NCBI GenBank assembly: GCA_964647785.1
Contig: CAZYJD010000012.1
Span: forward strand, 1 to 39,884
Direction: 5' to 3'
DNA length: 39,884 nucleotides
Origin: CAZYJD01 sp964647785
Lineage (GTDB): Bacteria; Bacteroidota; Bacteroidia; NS11-12g; UBA9320
Shown here: positions 23,629-32,420 of the stretch, piece after piece
How positions within the stretch are numbered: the stretch's first letter is position 1
Layout of the letters: the number at the start of each line of letters is the position of its first letter
Program-made: the position numbers and the translations under genes
The notes under the pieces: generated by a model
Database searches by the model: none
Seen by the model: the letters and a program-made list of their open reading frames with translations, nothing else
What the model was told of the DNA's origin: nothing

Positions 23629-24816
23629 ATGAACAAAATTCTCGGCTTGTCATGGATCCTGTGCTCGTGCCTGCTCATGCAGTGCGCCGGTACTAAAAAC
23701 GACTCCGGCCCCCAACCTTCTGTAATGCTGCCACTAAGCGGCGATTTTGATTTCGACCTCTTCAGAACGGAAACAGCTCTATATCCTGGGAATGTCATCA
23801 TCTCCCCCCTTTCTGTGAAGCAGGTCCTGCTCATGATCACCGCAGCAGCGAGCAATCAAGGGCTGGACGAATTGAGCAAGGCACTGAAAATAGACGATCT
23901 TCAGCAAAGTCTTGCCGCCAACCGGCAAATGCTCAACACCATTGACAAAACCGAAGAAGCCGAAATAGGACTCGCCAATCTCGTTTTTCACGACCCCTCA
24001 AGAATCAGCTTGCTGCCGGATTTCAAAAACCAAATGCAGCAGTATTTCAATGCCGGATTGGAAGAGGCCGATTTCAGCAAAGCCGAAGCAGTTACTCAGG
24101 TCAATCAATGGGTAAGCGATCAAACACAAGAGCGTATTAAGGAAATTCTGCAGGAAATCAACTCAGATGAAGCGGTTTTTCTCATCAACACGCTTTATAT
24201 GAAAGCCGATTGGGAAGAAGCTTTTGACGAAAGACTAAGCATGAAACGCCCATTTTGGCTCAACGATCGGGATAGCATTCACACTATGTTCATGTATGCC
24301 GACAGATCCCTGAAACACGCCGAAAACAAAGGCATACACATGGTGAAACTGCCGTTGAAAAACAGTGAAATCAGCGTTTTACTGCTACAGAATGAATCCG
24401 GTACTGTTGATGAACTGATACAGAAACTGAACCAAAATACACTCAACACTTTAGAGGAGAACCTCAGTCAATCGCGTTTTCTCTTCTACTTGCCCAGGTT
24501 CGAACTGGAATACAGCAATGAAAACATGCGTCCAAGCCTGGAAAAACTCGGCATACGCTCTGTTTTTAAAGAAAATGGCCATTTGAACAATCTGGCTGAA
24601 AACAAAAACACCATCCTCTCGAGGGTCATTCACAAAACCTATCTCTCCGTTGATGAAAAGGGAGTAGAAGGTGCTGCCGTGACTGCAGGGGGCATCAGTG
24701 TGACCTCCCTTCCTCCAAGCATTGTTTTTGATAAACCCTTTGTAATGGTCATCCGCCACGAAGCCAGCGGAAGCTTTCTCTTCATGTCGCGCATCAGCAA
24801 TCCCACCAAAGGATAG
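23629..24816 (+). CDS. Serpin-family protein, probable lipoprotein or exported
   Basis: A 395-residue protein. The N-terminal hydrophobic signal ends in a lipobox-like LLMQC (C19). The serpin fold follows, with NVIISPLSV (55-63), NTLYMKADW (187-195) and the breach/hinge region VDEKGVEGAAVTAGG (341-355) leading into an exposed reactive loop to about residue 362, then FDKPFVMVIRH and FLFMSRISNP. The small residues at P12-P9 (GAAV) suggest a loop able to insert, so it may inhibit a protease by the trapping mechanism; P14 is Val rather than the usual Thr/Ser. A role in protecting the cell surface from proteases is an inference. Confidence 0.92.
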   Translation: MNKILGLSWILCSCLLMQCAGTKNDSGPQPSVMLPLSGDFDFDLFRTETALYPGNVIISPLSVKQVLLMITAAASNQGLDELSKALKIDDLQQSLAANRQMLNTIDKTEEAEIGLANLVFHDPSRISLLPDFKNQMQQYFNAGLEEADFSKAEAVTQVNQWVSDQTQERIKEILQEINSDEAVFLINTLYMKADWEEAFDERLSMKRPFWLNDRDSIHTMFMYADRSLKHAENKGIHMVKLPLKNSEISVLLLQNESGTVDELIQKLNQNTLNTLEENLSQSRFLFYLPRFELEYSNENMRPSLEKLGIRSVFKENGHLNNLAENKNTILSRVIHKTYLSVDEKGVEGAAVTAGGISVTSLPPSIVFDKPFVMVIRHEASGSFLFMSRISNPTKG

Positions 24817-24855
24817 CGCTGAAAAAGACATCTTGCAAAACAGCTTCCACTATTT

Positions 24856-24863
24856 TATCTTTG
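24856..24863 (+). promoter_or_regulatory. Bacteroidota-type promoter of tRNA-Leu
   Basis: TATCTTTG matches TAnnTTTG exactly and is preceded by TTG at 24833-24835, 20 bases away, close to the normal -33/-7 spacing. The tRNA starts 38 bases after the box. Confidence 0.5.
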
Positions 24864-24901
24864 CAGCCCTTGATCGGGAAGGCGTTTCCCCTTTTAAATA
24901 T

Positions 24902-24983
24902 GCCCAGATGGTGAAATTGGTAGACACGCTGTCTTCAGGCGGCAGTGCTTAACGGCATGCAGGTTCGAGTCCTGTTCTGGGCA
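24902..24983 (+). tRNA. tRNA-Leu, anticodon CAG
   Basis: An 82-base class II tRNA. Acceptor arms GCCCAGA and TCTGGGC pair fully, with discriminator A. The D-loop contains TTGGTAGACAC. The anticodon stem CTGTC/GGCAG encloses the loop TTCAGGC with anticodon CAG. A long variable arm follows (about 15 bases between GGCAG and the T arm), and the T-loop is TTCGAGT. CCA is not fully encoded (ACCT follows). It reads CUG codons. Confidence 0.95.
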
Positions 24984-24990
24984 CCTTCTC

Positions 24991-25015
24991 AATACGGCTT
25001 CGGCCGTATTTTTTT
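24991..25015 (+). terminator. Intrinsic terminator of tRNA-Leu
   Basis: AATACGGC, TTCG and GCCGTATT form a perfect 8-bp stem with a UUCG loop, followed by a T-run. It begins 8 bases after the tRNA. Confidence 0.9.
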
Positions 25016-25066
25016 GCCAAAATTTTAAGGCATTCCCCTTTTTGATCAAATGGGTTTTATCCCATG

Positions 25067-25561
25067 TTAGAGCGATCTGCAGTACACGCAGAAATCGAAT
25101 GCAAACTCATTTCTTTCGTCTGCATCATAATGCTCCCAGGCCCTTCTATCCCATTCTTCCATTTTGAATTCCGGGAAGAAGGTATCCGCTTCCGGGAATT
25201 GATGTCGCACATGACTGATGTACAGATGATCCGCCATGGGCAAGAATTGCCGGTAGATTTCTCCACCACCGATGATGAAGACTTCATTTTCTTCTGCATC
25301 GGTGCAACTCTGCAAAGCCTCATCGGGATCGCTGAAAACCTCCACCCCTTCTGATGCATGCATGGTCCTGCTGACTACAATATTCCTTCTATTCGGCAAG
25401 GGCCTGCCGATGGATTCAAAGGTCTTTCTCCCCATAATTACAGTATGCCCCTGGGTATAGCGCTTAAACAACTTCAGGTCGTCTTTCAGCTGCCACAACA
25501 AACCATTCGAACCACCTATTGCCCGATCGTCTGCCATGGCCACCATCATTGAAATGATCAT
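25067..25561 (-). CDS. folA: Dihydrofolate reductase
   Basis: A 164-residue cytoplasmic enzyme that reduces dihydrofolate to tetrahydrofolate with NADPH. Family motifs are in order: MVAMADDRAIGGSNGLLW at the start with the substrate loop, DLKLFKRYT, VIMGRKTFESIGRPLPNR for NADPH and folate contacts, and FIIGGGEIYRQFL. Length is normal. It is transcribed alone on the minus strand, divergent from the HDAC-like gene. Confidence 0.96.
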   Translation of the reverse strand: MIISMMVAMADDRAIGGSNGLLWQLKDDLKLFKRYTQGHTVIMGRKTFESIGRPLPNRRNIVVSRTMHASEGVEVFSDPDEALQSCTDAEENEVFIIGGGEIYRQFLPMADHLYISHVRHQFPEADTFFPEFKMEEWDRRAWEHYDADERNEFAFDFCVYCRSL

Positions 25562-25594
25562 GCTGCAAAATAAATTCTATTTTGTTATCTAATT

Positions 25595-26497
25595 ATGTTT
25601 CGCATTGCCTGGGATGAAATATATGCGCACCCCTTGCCGGAAGGGCACCGTTTTCCAATGGAAAAATACCAGCTTATTCCGCAACAACTCATCTACGAAG
25701 GCAGCATAGAGGCCGAACAATTATTCAGACCCGAAGCGGCCACCGAAGAAGACATCTTGAGGGTACACGATCCTCACTACTGGAGAGATCTTATCAACCT
25801 GAGTCTGAACCCCAAAGCCATACGAAAAATCGGTTTTCCGCTGAGCAAAGCGCTGGTAGAAAGGGAAGTGCTCATTGCCGGTGGAACCATACAGGCCTGC
25901 CAGCATGCCAAACACGATGGCATTTCCTTCAATGTTGCGGGAGGCACCCATCACGCTTATGCCGAAAGGGGCGAGGGCTTTTGCCTGTTGAATGACATCG
26001 CCATTGCAGCGAGCAGGATGCTGTATCACAAAGAGGCTGAACGCGTTCTAGTGGTAGACCTCGACGTGCATCAAGGCAATGGAACAGCACGCCTTTTTCA
26101 ACGAGATTCAAGGGTGTTCACTTTCAGTATGCACGGGGCTGACAACTATCCTCTGAAAAAAGAACGATCTGACTTGGATGTGGCACTCCCTAAAGGCACC
26201 ACTGGGTCGGTATATTTATCTTTATTAAAAGAACATCTTCAACGCATTCAACATAATTTTAAGCCCGATTTTGTCTTTTATCTCAGCGGCGTTGATGTGT
26301 TGGAAACGGACAAACTAGGCAAGCTCGCTTTGAGCATTCAGGAGTGCAGAACAAGAGATCAGTTGGTGCTCGAATTCTTCCATCAACTGAATATCCCGAT
26401 GGTCGTAGTCATGGGCGGAGGGTACAGCCCAGCATTACGAACCATTGTAGAAGCACATTGCAATACCTATCGACTGGCCTCTAGTATCTTTGTATGA
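25595..26497 (+). CDS. Histone deacetylase-like (acetoin utilisation/AcuC-type) hydrolase
   Basis: A 300-residue arginase/deacetylase-fold enzyme. It has the active-site H119-H120 pair, Zn ligands D155-x-D157-x-H159 (DLDVHQGNG) and D234 (GVDVLETDKLG), and the late MGGGYS motif with the transition-state Tyr. Bacterial members deacetylate small molecules, polyamines or proteins; the substrate cannot be read from sequence. Its TGA overlaps the ATG of the following esterase (ATGA), so the two are translated as a coupled pair. Confidence 0.93.
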   Translation: MFRIAWDEIYAHPLPEGHRFPMEKYQLIPQQLIYEGSIEAEQLFRPEAATEEDILRVHDPHYWRDLINLSLNPKAIRKIGFPLSKALVEREVLIAGGTIQACQHAKHDGISFNVAGGTHHAYAERGEGFCLLNDIAIAASRMLYHKEAERVLVVDLDVHQGNGTARLFQRDSRVFTFSMHGADNYPLKKERSDLDVALPKGTTGSVYLSLLKEHLQRIQHNFKPDFVFYLSGVDVLETDKLGKLALSIQECRTRDQLVLEFFHQLNIPMVVVMGGGYSPALRTIVEAHCNTYRLASSIFV

Positions 26498-27138
26498 TGC
26501 CAGAAGCCCATATTTCGATACCTAAAACAGCCCGATACGCATATTCAGGAAATAGAGAAACACCAGATGAAGTTTGGATCGTCCTTCATGGCTATGGGCA
26601 ATTGGCCCCTTATTTTCTGAGGAAGTTTGATGCGTTCAACCACCCTCAACGTCTCATCATTGCACCCGAAGGTTTGCACCGATTTTATCTGAAAGGTATG
26701 AACGGCAGGGTGGGCGCCAGCTGGATGACCAAAGAAGCGCGCGAAACAGATATCGCAGATTACCTGCAATGGCTCGACCGGCTGGCTTTGCAATTTGAAA
26801 AACCGATTCAACAAGCCAAAAAACTACTTTTACTTGGCTTTTCGCAGGGAGCTGCTACAGCTGCGCGCTGGGCATGCCATAGTTCACTTGATTTTACCGA
26901 TGTTGTTTTGTGGGCGGCTGCATTCCCGCCTGACTTGCAATTACCACAACATGAAAAACCCTCCAATTGGCATGTGTGTATGGGTGCAGAAGATCAACTC
27001 CTTAAAAACAATGCTCAGCTCACTGCAGACTTCGCAGCTGAAAAAATACAAACCTTTAGCTACAAAGGAGGACATGAAATTCCTAAAAATGCTCTCGATG
27101 AGTGGCTGCAGAAACAGCATTATATGGGCGAGAAATGA
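26494..27138 (+). CDS. Phospholipase/carboxylesterase-type alpha/beta hydrolase
   Basis: A 214-residue cytoplasmic serine hydrolase of the YpfH/carboxylesterase 2-like group. It has oxyanion loop LHGYGQ (31-36), nucleophile elbow GFSQG (S117), probable acid D167 (GAEDQLL) and H194 (GGHEIP). The start is one of two adjacent ATGs overlapping the HDAC stop. The physiological ester is unknown. Confidence 0.9.
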   Translation: MMPEAHISIPKTARYAYSGNRETPDEVWIVLHGYGQLAPYFLRKFDAFNHPQRLIIAPEGLHRFYLKGMNGRVGASWMTKEARETDIADYLQWLDRLALQFEKPIQQAKKLLLLGFSQGAATAARWACHSSLDFTDVVLWAAAFPPDLQLPQHEKPSNWHVCMGAEDQLLKNNAQLTADFAAEKIQTFSYKGGHEIPKNALDEWLQKQHYMGEK

Positions 27139-27154
27139 AAGAGAGAGATGGCGT

Positions 27155-28012
27155 TCAGCCTCCGATCTTAACTTTCAAACTGATATCCAGACTCTTTACC
27201 GAATGGGTCAAAGCGCCGCTCGAGATAAAATCAACCCCGGTTTCGGCATATTCCCGTATGCTATCAAGTGTGATGCCACCGGAAGCTTCCGTTTCATAGG
27301 CACCTCCAATCAAGGTTACAGCCTCCTTCATTTCAGCCGGACTGAAATTATCCAGCATAATCCGATCCACACCACCGCATGCCAGAACTTCTTTTACCTC
27401 AGCCAGGTTGCGCGTTTCTATTTCAACCTTCAGCGACAAGCCTGTGTGCCGCAAATATGCCTGGGTATTTTCAATGGCCGCTGAAATACCACCGGCAAAA
27501 TCCACATGATTATCTTTTAGGAGTATCATGTCATATAAACCTATGCGATGATTTAACCCACCACCAATGGTAACCGCCCATTTTTCAAGCGAACGCAGCA
27601 GAGGAGTGGTCTTTCTGGTGTCTAGTAAACGTGACTTGGTGCCCTTGATTCGCTCGTTCATGTTGTGCGTAGCGGTAGCAACACCGCTCAGTCGCTGCAT
27701 AAAATTCAGCACCAAGCGCTCAGCTGAAAGAATCGCACGGGCATCACCTTCAACTTCCATTCCTGTCATGCCAACCTCTACTGCATCGCCTTCATTCAAG
27801 AAAATTGAAACCTTTGCATTCGGATCGCAGGTAAGAAATATCTGTTTACCAAGCTCCAAACCGGCTACAATGCCTTTTTCCTTGAACAAAAGGGTGGCAC
27901 TTCCGCGGGTGCCTTCCGTGATTGATGCCAGGGAGGTGTGATCGCCCTCACCAATGTCTTCAGTTAAAGCTTCTTGAATTAATTTCTTGATTTCCGATGA
28001 TTGGAAATCCAT
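27155..28012 (-). CDS. nadC: Nicotinate-nucleotide diphosphorylase (quinolinate phosphoribosyltransferase)
   Basis: A 285-residue enzyme of de novo NAD synthesis: quinolinate + PRPP gives nicotinate mononucleotide, CO2 and PPi. It shows EDIGEGDHTS near the start, then the substrate-binding signatures DTRKTTPLLR, HRIGLYDMILLKDNH and VEIETRNL, and the phosphate-binding ASGGITLDSI near the end. The ATG at 28012 follows the DUF4783 stop by one base; an alternative ATG at 28033 would overlap it by 20 bases. The neighbouring DUF4783 gene is a common Bacteroidota arrangement. Confidence 0.95.
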   Translation of the reverse strand: MDFQSSEIKKLIQEALTEDIGEGDHTSLASITEGTRGSATLLFKEKGIVAGLELGKQIFLTCDPNAKVSIFLNEGDAVEVGMTGMEVEGDARAILSAERLVLNFMQRLSGVATATHNMNERIKGTKSRLLDTRKTTPLLRSLEKWAVTIGGGLNHRIGLYDMILLKDNHVDFAGGISAAIENTQAYLRHTGLSLKVEIETRNLAEVKEVLACGGVDRIMLDNFSPAEMKEAVTLIGGAYETEASGGITLDSIREYAETGVDFISSGALTHSVKSLDISLKVKIGG

Positions 28013-28013
28013 G

Positions 28014-28430
28014 TTATTCGAATCGGAGTTCATGAATCTGGTATATCCCTTCGTTTTTTTTAGCGAAAATACTAACCCTGAAAGTTTCGTCTCCGGTATC
28101 GGTATAATTCCCTACGGCAAATTTAGATCCCGTACTGGAATAGCCTTGATGTCGCAATTCAAAGCCCGCAGGGGGATGCTTATCAAAAAAGCGACGCAGA
28201 ATTTGCTCTGCCTGCGATTGACTGAAAATGCCTTTGCTTCCGGGCGTTTCTAATTCGACTGAGCTGTAACAATATTTCACCACCTCCGATGCATTCCCTA
28301 TACCAATTGAAGATCCCACCTTGCTAAACATATCCTGTGCTGCATCTTCTGTTCGGTGAAAAGAGCTAAATATCAATGAAATTGTCAAAAACCAGAGCAC
28401 GGAATTCCGATTCCCAAGGGGTAGGTACAT
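28014..28430 (-). CDS. DUF4783 family protein
   Basis: A 138-residue protein with an N-terminal hydrophobic segment (VLWFLTISLIF) that is a probable signal peptide, then a small alpha/beta domain of the NTF2-like kind (GNASEVVKYCYSSVELETPGS, FFDKHPPAGFELRHQG). DUF4783 proteins are found beside nadC throughout Bacteroidota; no function is established. The start is uncertain between this ATG and later codons. Confidence 0.8.
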   Translation of the reverse strand: MYLPLGNRNSVLWFLTISLIFSSFHRTEDAAQDMFSKVGSSIGIGNASEVVKYCYSSVELETPGSKGIFSQSQAEQILRRFFDKHPPAGFELRHQGYSSTGSKFAVGNYTDTGDETFRVSIFAKKNEGIYQIHELRFE

Positions 28431-28503
28431 TTTTCAAATTTAAGGATAATACAAGCACAATTGCTTAAACTTGCCTTGCAAAGTCCGTACCATCAAACAG
28501 CCC

Positions 28504-29169
28504 ATGAGTTTTCATTTACATCATCTCGGGGAAACCCAAAGTATGCTTTCCGTATTCATGGGGCAACTTCGCGATATCTCTCAACATGGAAACAAGGCAT
28601 GGTTCAGAAGGCGACTCGAACAATGCGGCCGTCTCATGGCCTATGAACTGAGTAAAAGTCTGGAATATGAGACCATTGAGGTACAGTCGCCCCTTGCAAA
28701 AAGCAAAGCTGCTCAAATCAAAAACAAGCTGGTGGTCGCATCTGTTTTGCGGGCAGGCCTTCCGCTTCAGCATGGGGTGATGGATGTGCTAGAAGATGCT
28801 GATGGCGCTTTTTTATCGGCGTATCGGAAGTATAAAGACGAAAGTGAATTTGAAGTGGTTACCCGATATGCCGCAACACCTCCATTGGAAGGAAAAACAC
28901 TCATTCTTTGTGATCCGATGTTGGCCACAGGACACTCCGTTGAACAGGCCTATCGCGAATTGCGAAAATTCGGAACCGTTGAAGCATTGCACATTGTTGC
29001 TGTGGTAGGGAGCACTTCCGGGGTTGAACACATTCGCAAACATCTGCCCAACGCACATCTCTGGATTATGGCAATCGACACTGAATTAAACCCACACAAA
29101 TACATTGTACCCGGTCTTGGAGATGCCGGCGATTTGTCTTTTGGTGAAAAACTGAACGAAGCACCTTGA
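28504..29169 (+). CDS. upp: Uracil phosphoribosyltransferase
   Basis: A 221-residue cytoplasmic enzyme that converts uracil and PRPP to UMP in pyrimidine salvage. Motifs include VLRAGLPLQHG, the PRPP loop LCDPMLATGHS and the uracil-binding PGLGDAGDLSFG at the C-terminus. The ATG at 28504 fits the family start better than the ATG 33 bases earlier. Its TGA overlaps the TTG start of the next gene (TTGA). Confidence 0.94.
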   Translation: MSFHLHHLGETQSMLSVFMGQLRDISQHGNKAWFRRRLEQCGRLMAYELSKSLEYETIEVQSPLAKSKAAQIKNKLVVASVLRAGLPLQHGVMDVLEDADGAFLSAYRKYKDESEFEVVTRYAATPPLEGKTLILCDPMLATGHSVEQAYRELRKFGTVEALHIVAVVGSTSGVEHIRKHLPNAHLWIMAIDTELNPHKYIVPGLGDAGDLSFGEKLNEAP

Positions 29170-29879
29170 AACTTAAACACGTATTCTTCGATCTCGATCA
29201 CACCCTCTGGGATTTTGACACCAATGCCCGGTTGGCTTTAGAGGAACTTTATGAGCGTCATCAGCTCAGAGAATTTGGTGTGGAAGCCTTTGAACGCTTT
29301 TACATGATGTATGCTTCCATCAATGAAAAAATGTGGGAGCAATACCGAAATGGTCTCATGAGCAAGGAAAATCTGAGGGTACAACGTTTTGAAGAAACCT
29401 TTCGAAAACTTGGGGTTCCAGATGAACATATCCCGGTCAATATTTGGGATGAATACCTGGCAATAACACCGGAGAAAACCAATTTGATTCCAGGCGCAAT
29501 GGATTTACTAAACTGGTTGGCTTCAAACCAAATTCGTCTGCACATCATCACAAATGGGTTCAAAGAAACCCAGAAAAGAAAACTTAAAGCCTCCGGGCTG
29601 GACGAGTTTTTTAGTTCGGTAATCATTTCTGAAGATGTAGGGGTTCAAAAACCGCATCCACAAATTTTTAAACATGCTTTAGAACACAACAATGCCAAGG
29701 TATCCGATAGCATTTACATCGGCGACCATCCGGAAGCTGATGTGCGCGGGGGTATAGATGCGGGATTGGCCGTTGCATTTTACAACCCCGGGCGTGTGGA
29801 ACACAACTTCAATGTACTGGCCGATTTACAAGAATTAATGCAACTCCCGCCGTTGATCATTGAAAACAATATGATCTAA
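29166..29879 (+). CDS. HAD-family phosphatase, YjjG-type nucleotidase
   Basis: A 237-residue HAD hydrolase with motif I FDLDHTLWDF (D9, D11), a C1 helical cap (about 20-95), motif II IITNG, motif III Lys in VGVQKPHPQIF and motif IV IGDHPEADVRGG. YjjG-type enzymes dephosphorylate non-canonical pyrimidine nucleotides, which fits its coupling to upp. No ATG is available before residue 40; the TTG at 29166 overlaps the upp stop by four bases and is the likely start. Confidence 0.9.
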   Translation: MKLKHVFFDLDHTLWDFDTNARLALEELYERHQLREFGVEAFERFYMMYASINEKMWEQYRNGLMSKENLRVQRFEETFRKLGVPDEHIPVNIWDEYLAITPEKTNLIPGAMDLLNWLASNQIRLHIITNGFKETQKRKLKASGLDEFFSSVIISEDVGVQKPHPQIFKHALEHNNAKVSDSIYIGDHPEADVRGGIDAGLAVAFYNPGRVEHNFNVLADLQELMQLPPLIIENNMI

Positions 29880-29882
29880 TCC

Positions 29883-30311
29883 TTATTCCGTGCGCAACAC
29901 CATTTTGTAGTGTTGAATCCCGGCTTCTTCGAACTGGGGCCCTTCTTTCCGGAAACCAAAGCGTTCATAGAGTCCACTCACCTGTATTTGACTGTGTAAA
30001 TATACATTGTTGCTTTCTGGAATCTCTTGAAGAATGCGACGAATAATCGCCGCAGCAACCCCTTTGTTTCTGTGCTCTTTTAATACTGCAAAACGCTCCA
30101 ACTTAATTCCATTTGGCGTTTTTCTCCATCTCGCAGTACCCGCAGGTTCATCGCCAACGTAGGCCAAATAATGCTCAGATGTTTCTTCGAAACGATCGTA
30201 TTCGATTTCAGGCTCAACAGATTGTTCTTTTACGAACACCTCGTCGCGGATGTGAAACACTTCATCCATCTGGCGATCAGAGCGGGCGTTAACAATACGG
30301 ATATCTTCCAT
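29883..30311 (-). CDS. GNAT-family N-acetyltransferase
   Basis: A 142-residue cytoplasmic acetyltransferase with acetyl-CoA loop LKEHRNKGVAAAIIRR and C-terminal YERFGFRKEG, resembling ElaA/YjcF-type proteins (VFHIRDEVFVKEQ near the start). The substrate is unknown. The ATG at 30311 fits the family start; a longer frame to 30377 would enter the divergent promoter. Convergent with the HAD gene. Confidence 0.88.
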   Translation of the reverse strand: MEDIRIVNARSDRQMDEVFHIRDEVFVKEQSVEPEIEYDRFEETSEHYLAYVGDEPAGTARWRKTPNGIKLERFAVLKEHRNKGVAAAIIRRILQEIPESNNVYLHSQIQVSGLYERFGFRKEGPQFEEAGIQHYKMVLRTE

Positions 30312-30343
30312 AATTAAGGGCTTATCACAAATGTAAAAAATAC

Positions 30344-30351
30344 TACTTTTG
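30344..30351 (+). promoter_or_regulatory. Bacteroidota-type -7 box upstream of the aldolase
   Basis: TACTTTTG matches TAnnTTTG exactly, 28 bases before the aldolase ATG. No good -33 TTTG is seen. Confidence 0.4.
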
Positions 30352-30379
30352 CCACGGCACATAACTTGACAAAACAACC

Positions 30380-31435
30380 ATGAATATTAGCGAGATCAAG
30401 GACTTATTAGGAGAAGAAGCATCATACCTTCTCGACCACGAATGCAAAACCATTCAAAAAGAACACATTACACTTCCTTCAGGTGATGTGGTGGACAACA
30501 TTTGGTGCGGTAGCGACCGGAATCCTCAGGTTTTGAGAAGTCTCGGACAATTATATGGAACAGGCAGGCTAGCCGGTACTGGATATTTGTCTATTCTTCC
30601 GGTAGACCAGGGAATAGAACATACTGCCGGATCTTCATTTGCACCAAATCCTGCTTACTTTGACCCTGAAAACATCATAAAACTTGCCATTGATGGAGGT
30701 TGCAATGCTGTTGCTTCCACATTTGGTGTTCTCGGTATCCATGCGCGCAAATACGCCCACAAAATTCCTTTTATAGTTAAGATCAATCACAATGAATTGA
30801 TGACCTATCCCAACAAATATGATCAGGTCATGTTCGGATCCGTAGAAGATGCCTGGAATATGGGGGCTGTTGCCGTTGGTGCAACCATTTATTTCGGTAG
30901 CGAAGAGTCATCTCGCCAGATCATAGAAGTAGCGCAGGCGTTCGAAAGAGCCCATGAATTGGGAATGGCCACCATTCTCTGGTGTTACACCCGCAACAAC
31001 GGATTCAAGAAAGATGGCGTGGATTATCATGTAGCGGCAGATCTTACTTCTCAAGCCAATCATTTAGGGGTAACCATTAAGGCGGACATCATCAAACAAA
31101 AGCTGCCTGAAAACAACGGTGGTTTTACTGCGATAAATTTTGCTAAGACACATCCTAAAGTTTACAGCGAGTTGAGTTCTGACCACCCCATCGACCTCAC
31201 CCGTTATCAGGTTGCCAATTGCTATATGGGCAAGGTAGGCCTGATCAATTCAGGAGGCCCATCTGGCAATGATGATCTCGCCCAGGCTGTTAAAACAGCT
31301 GTGATCAATAAAAGGGCAGGCGGAAGCGGTCTTATCTCCGGTCGCAAGGCTTTCCAGAGGCCAATGAACGAAGGGGTAGAACTTCTCAATGCCATTCAGG
31401 ATGTGTACCTCAGTAATGAGGTAAATATTGCCTGA
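30380..31435 (+). CDS. fbaB: Class I fructose-bisphosphate aldolase (FbaB/DhnA type)
   Basis: A 351-residue TIM-barrel aldolase that cleaves fructose-1,6-bisphosphate to two triose phosphates. It has SILPVDQGIEH (71-81), the VKINHN strand and TIKADIIK with K234 as the likely Schiff-base lysine, then the phosphate-binding LINSGGPSG and GLISGRKAF. This archaeal-type class I enzyme is distinct from muscle-type class I and from class II FbaA. It is followed 49 bases later by accD. Confidence 0.94.
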   Translation: MNISEIKDLLGEEASYLLDHECKTIQKEHITLPSGDVVDNIWCGSDRNPQVLRSLGQLYGTGRLAGTGYLSILPVDQGIEHTAGSSFAPNPAYFDPENIIKLAIDGGCNAVASTFGVLGIHARKYAHKIPFIVKINHNELMTYPNKYDQVMFGSVEDAWNMGAVAVGATIYFGSEESSRQIIEVAQAFERAHELGMATILWCYTRNNGFKKDGVDYHVAADLTSQANHLGVTIKADIIKQKLPENNGGFTAINFAKTHPKVYSELSSDHPIDLTRYQVANCYMGKVGLINSGGPSGNDDLAQAVKTAVINKRAGGSGLISGRKAFQRPMNEGVELLNAIQDVYLSNEVNIA

Positions 31436-31484
31436 TCGCACTCTCAAGTAACACCACCGGTCTTTCCGGTACAAAAAAATCAGT

Positions 31485-32378
31485 ATGAGCAGTTGGTTTA
31501 AACGAGTTAAGGAAGGCATACTAACGAAAACCAAGGATAAAAAACCCACCCCAGATGGGTTGTGGTACAAATGTCCTCAGTGCAAAGCCATTACTTCTAC
31601 AAAAGACATTCAACAAGCCCTGTGGGTTTGCCCTGAATGTAATTTTCACGACAAAATAGGCTCTGAAGAGTACTTTTCTATCCTTTTCGATGACGAAAAA
31701 TACACCGAACTCGACACTGAGTTAATCTCGGCTGATCCTTTGCATTTTGTCGATACCAAGGCTTATCCCGATCGCATCCAAAACGCCATTGAAAAAACCC
31801 AATTGCATGATGCAGTCCGCACTGCACATGGCAAAATAAATGGAACACGTATGGTGGTGGCATGCATGGATTTCTCCTTCATCGGCGGATCTATGGGGTC
31901 GGTTGTAGGTGAAAAAATAGCCCGTGCAATCGATCATGCCCGTGAAAACTATCTGCCATTGATTGTCATCTCCAAATCTGGCGGAGCTCGAATGATGGAG
32001 GCTGCATTTTCACTCATGCAAATGGCCAAAACATCGGCCAAGCTTGCGCTGCTCTCTAAGGAAGGGTTACCATACATTTCCTATCTAACAGATCCCACAA
32101 CTGGAGGGGTGACCGCAAGTTTCGCTATGTTAGGCGATTTCAATGTGGCTGAACCCAATGCACTGATCGGTTTTGCTGGACCAAGGGTTATCAAAGAGAC
32201 CATTGGTAAAGACCTTCCAAAAGGTTTCCAGCGATCAGAATTCCTTTTGGAACATGGTTTTCTTGACTTCATTGTAGAAAGATCAGAAATGAAGGATAAA
32301 ATCAGTACGCTCGTAAGCCTCATCTATGACAAGCGCCAAAAAACACAGATCAAAGAAAAAGAACAGCAAGAGAACTAA
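31485..32378 (+). CDS. accD: Acetyl-CoA carboxylase carboxyltransferase subunit beta
   Basis: A 297-residue protein that, with AccA, transfers CO2 from biotin to acetyl-CoA in fatty-acid synthesis. A four-Cys zinc ribbon (C30, C33, C49, C52) precedes the crotonase-fold carboxyltransferase domain with SKSGGARMMEAAFSLMQM, YLTDPTTGGVTASFAMLGD and GFAGPRVI. Length is typical. Weak Shine-Dalgarno, as elsewhere in the window. Confidence 0.97.
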   Translation: MSSWFKRVKEGILTKTKDKKPTPDGLWYKCPQCKAITSTKDIQQALWVCPECNFHDKIGSEEYFSILFDDEKYTELDTELISADPLHFVDTKAYPDRIQNAIEKTQLHDAVRTAHGKINGTRMVVACMDFSFIGGSMGSVVGEKIARAIDHARENYLPLIVISKSGGARMMEAAFSLMQMAKTSAKLALLSKEGLPYISYLTDPTTGGVTASFAMLGDFNVAEPNALIGFAGPRVIKETIGKDLPKGFQRSEFLLEHGFLDFIVERSEMKDKISTLVSLIYDKRQKTQIKEKEQQEN

Positions 32379-32420
32379 TTTTTTTAATAGCTTCGCAAAC
32401 AACTAAATGAACCTGATAAA

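Noticed and set aside
24902..24985. tRNA-Leu as a pseudogene or integration site
   Set aside because: All stems pair and the missing encoded CCA is normal in many bacteria; no integrase or repeated tRNA 3' end is nearby.
31453..31475. Hairpin ACCGG/CCGGT between the aldolase gene and accD as a terminator
   Set aside because: The stem is only 5 bp and is followed by A, not T, on the plus strand.
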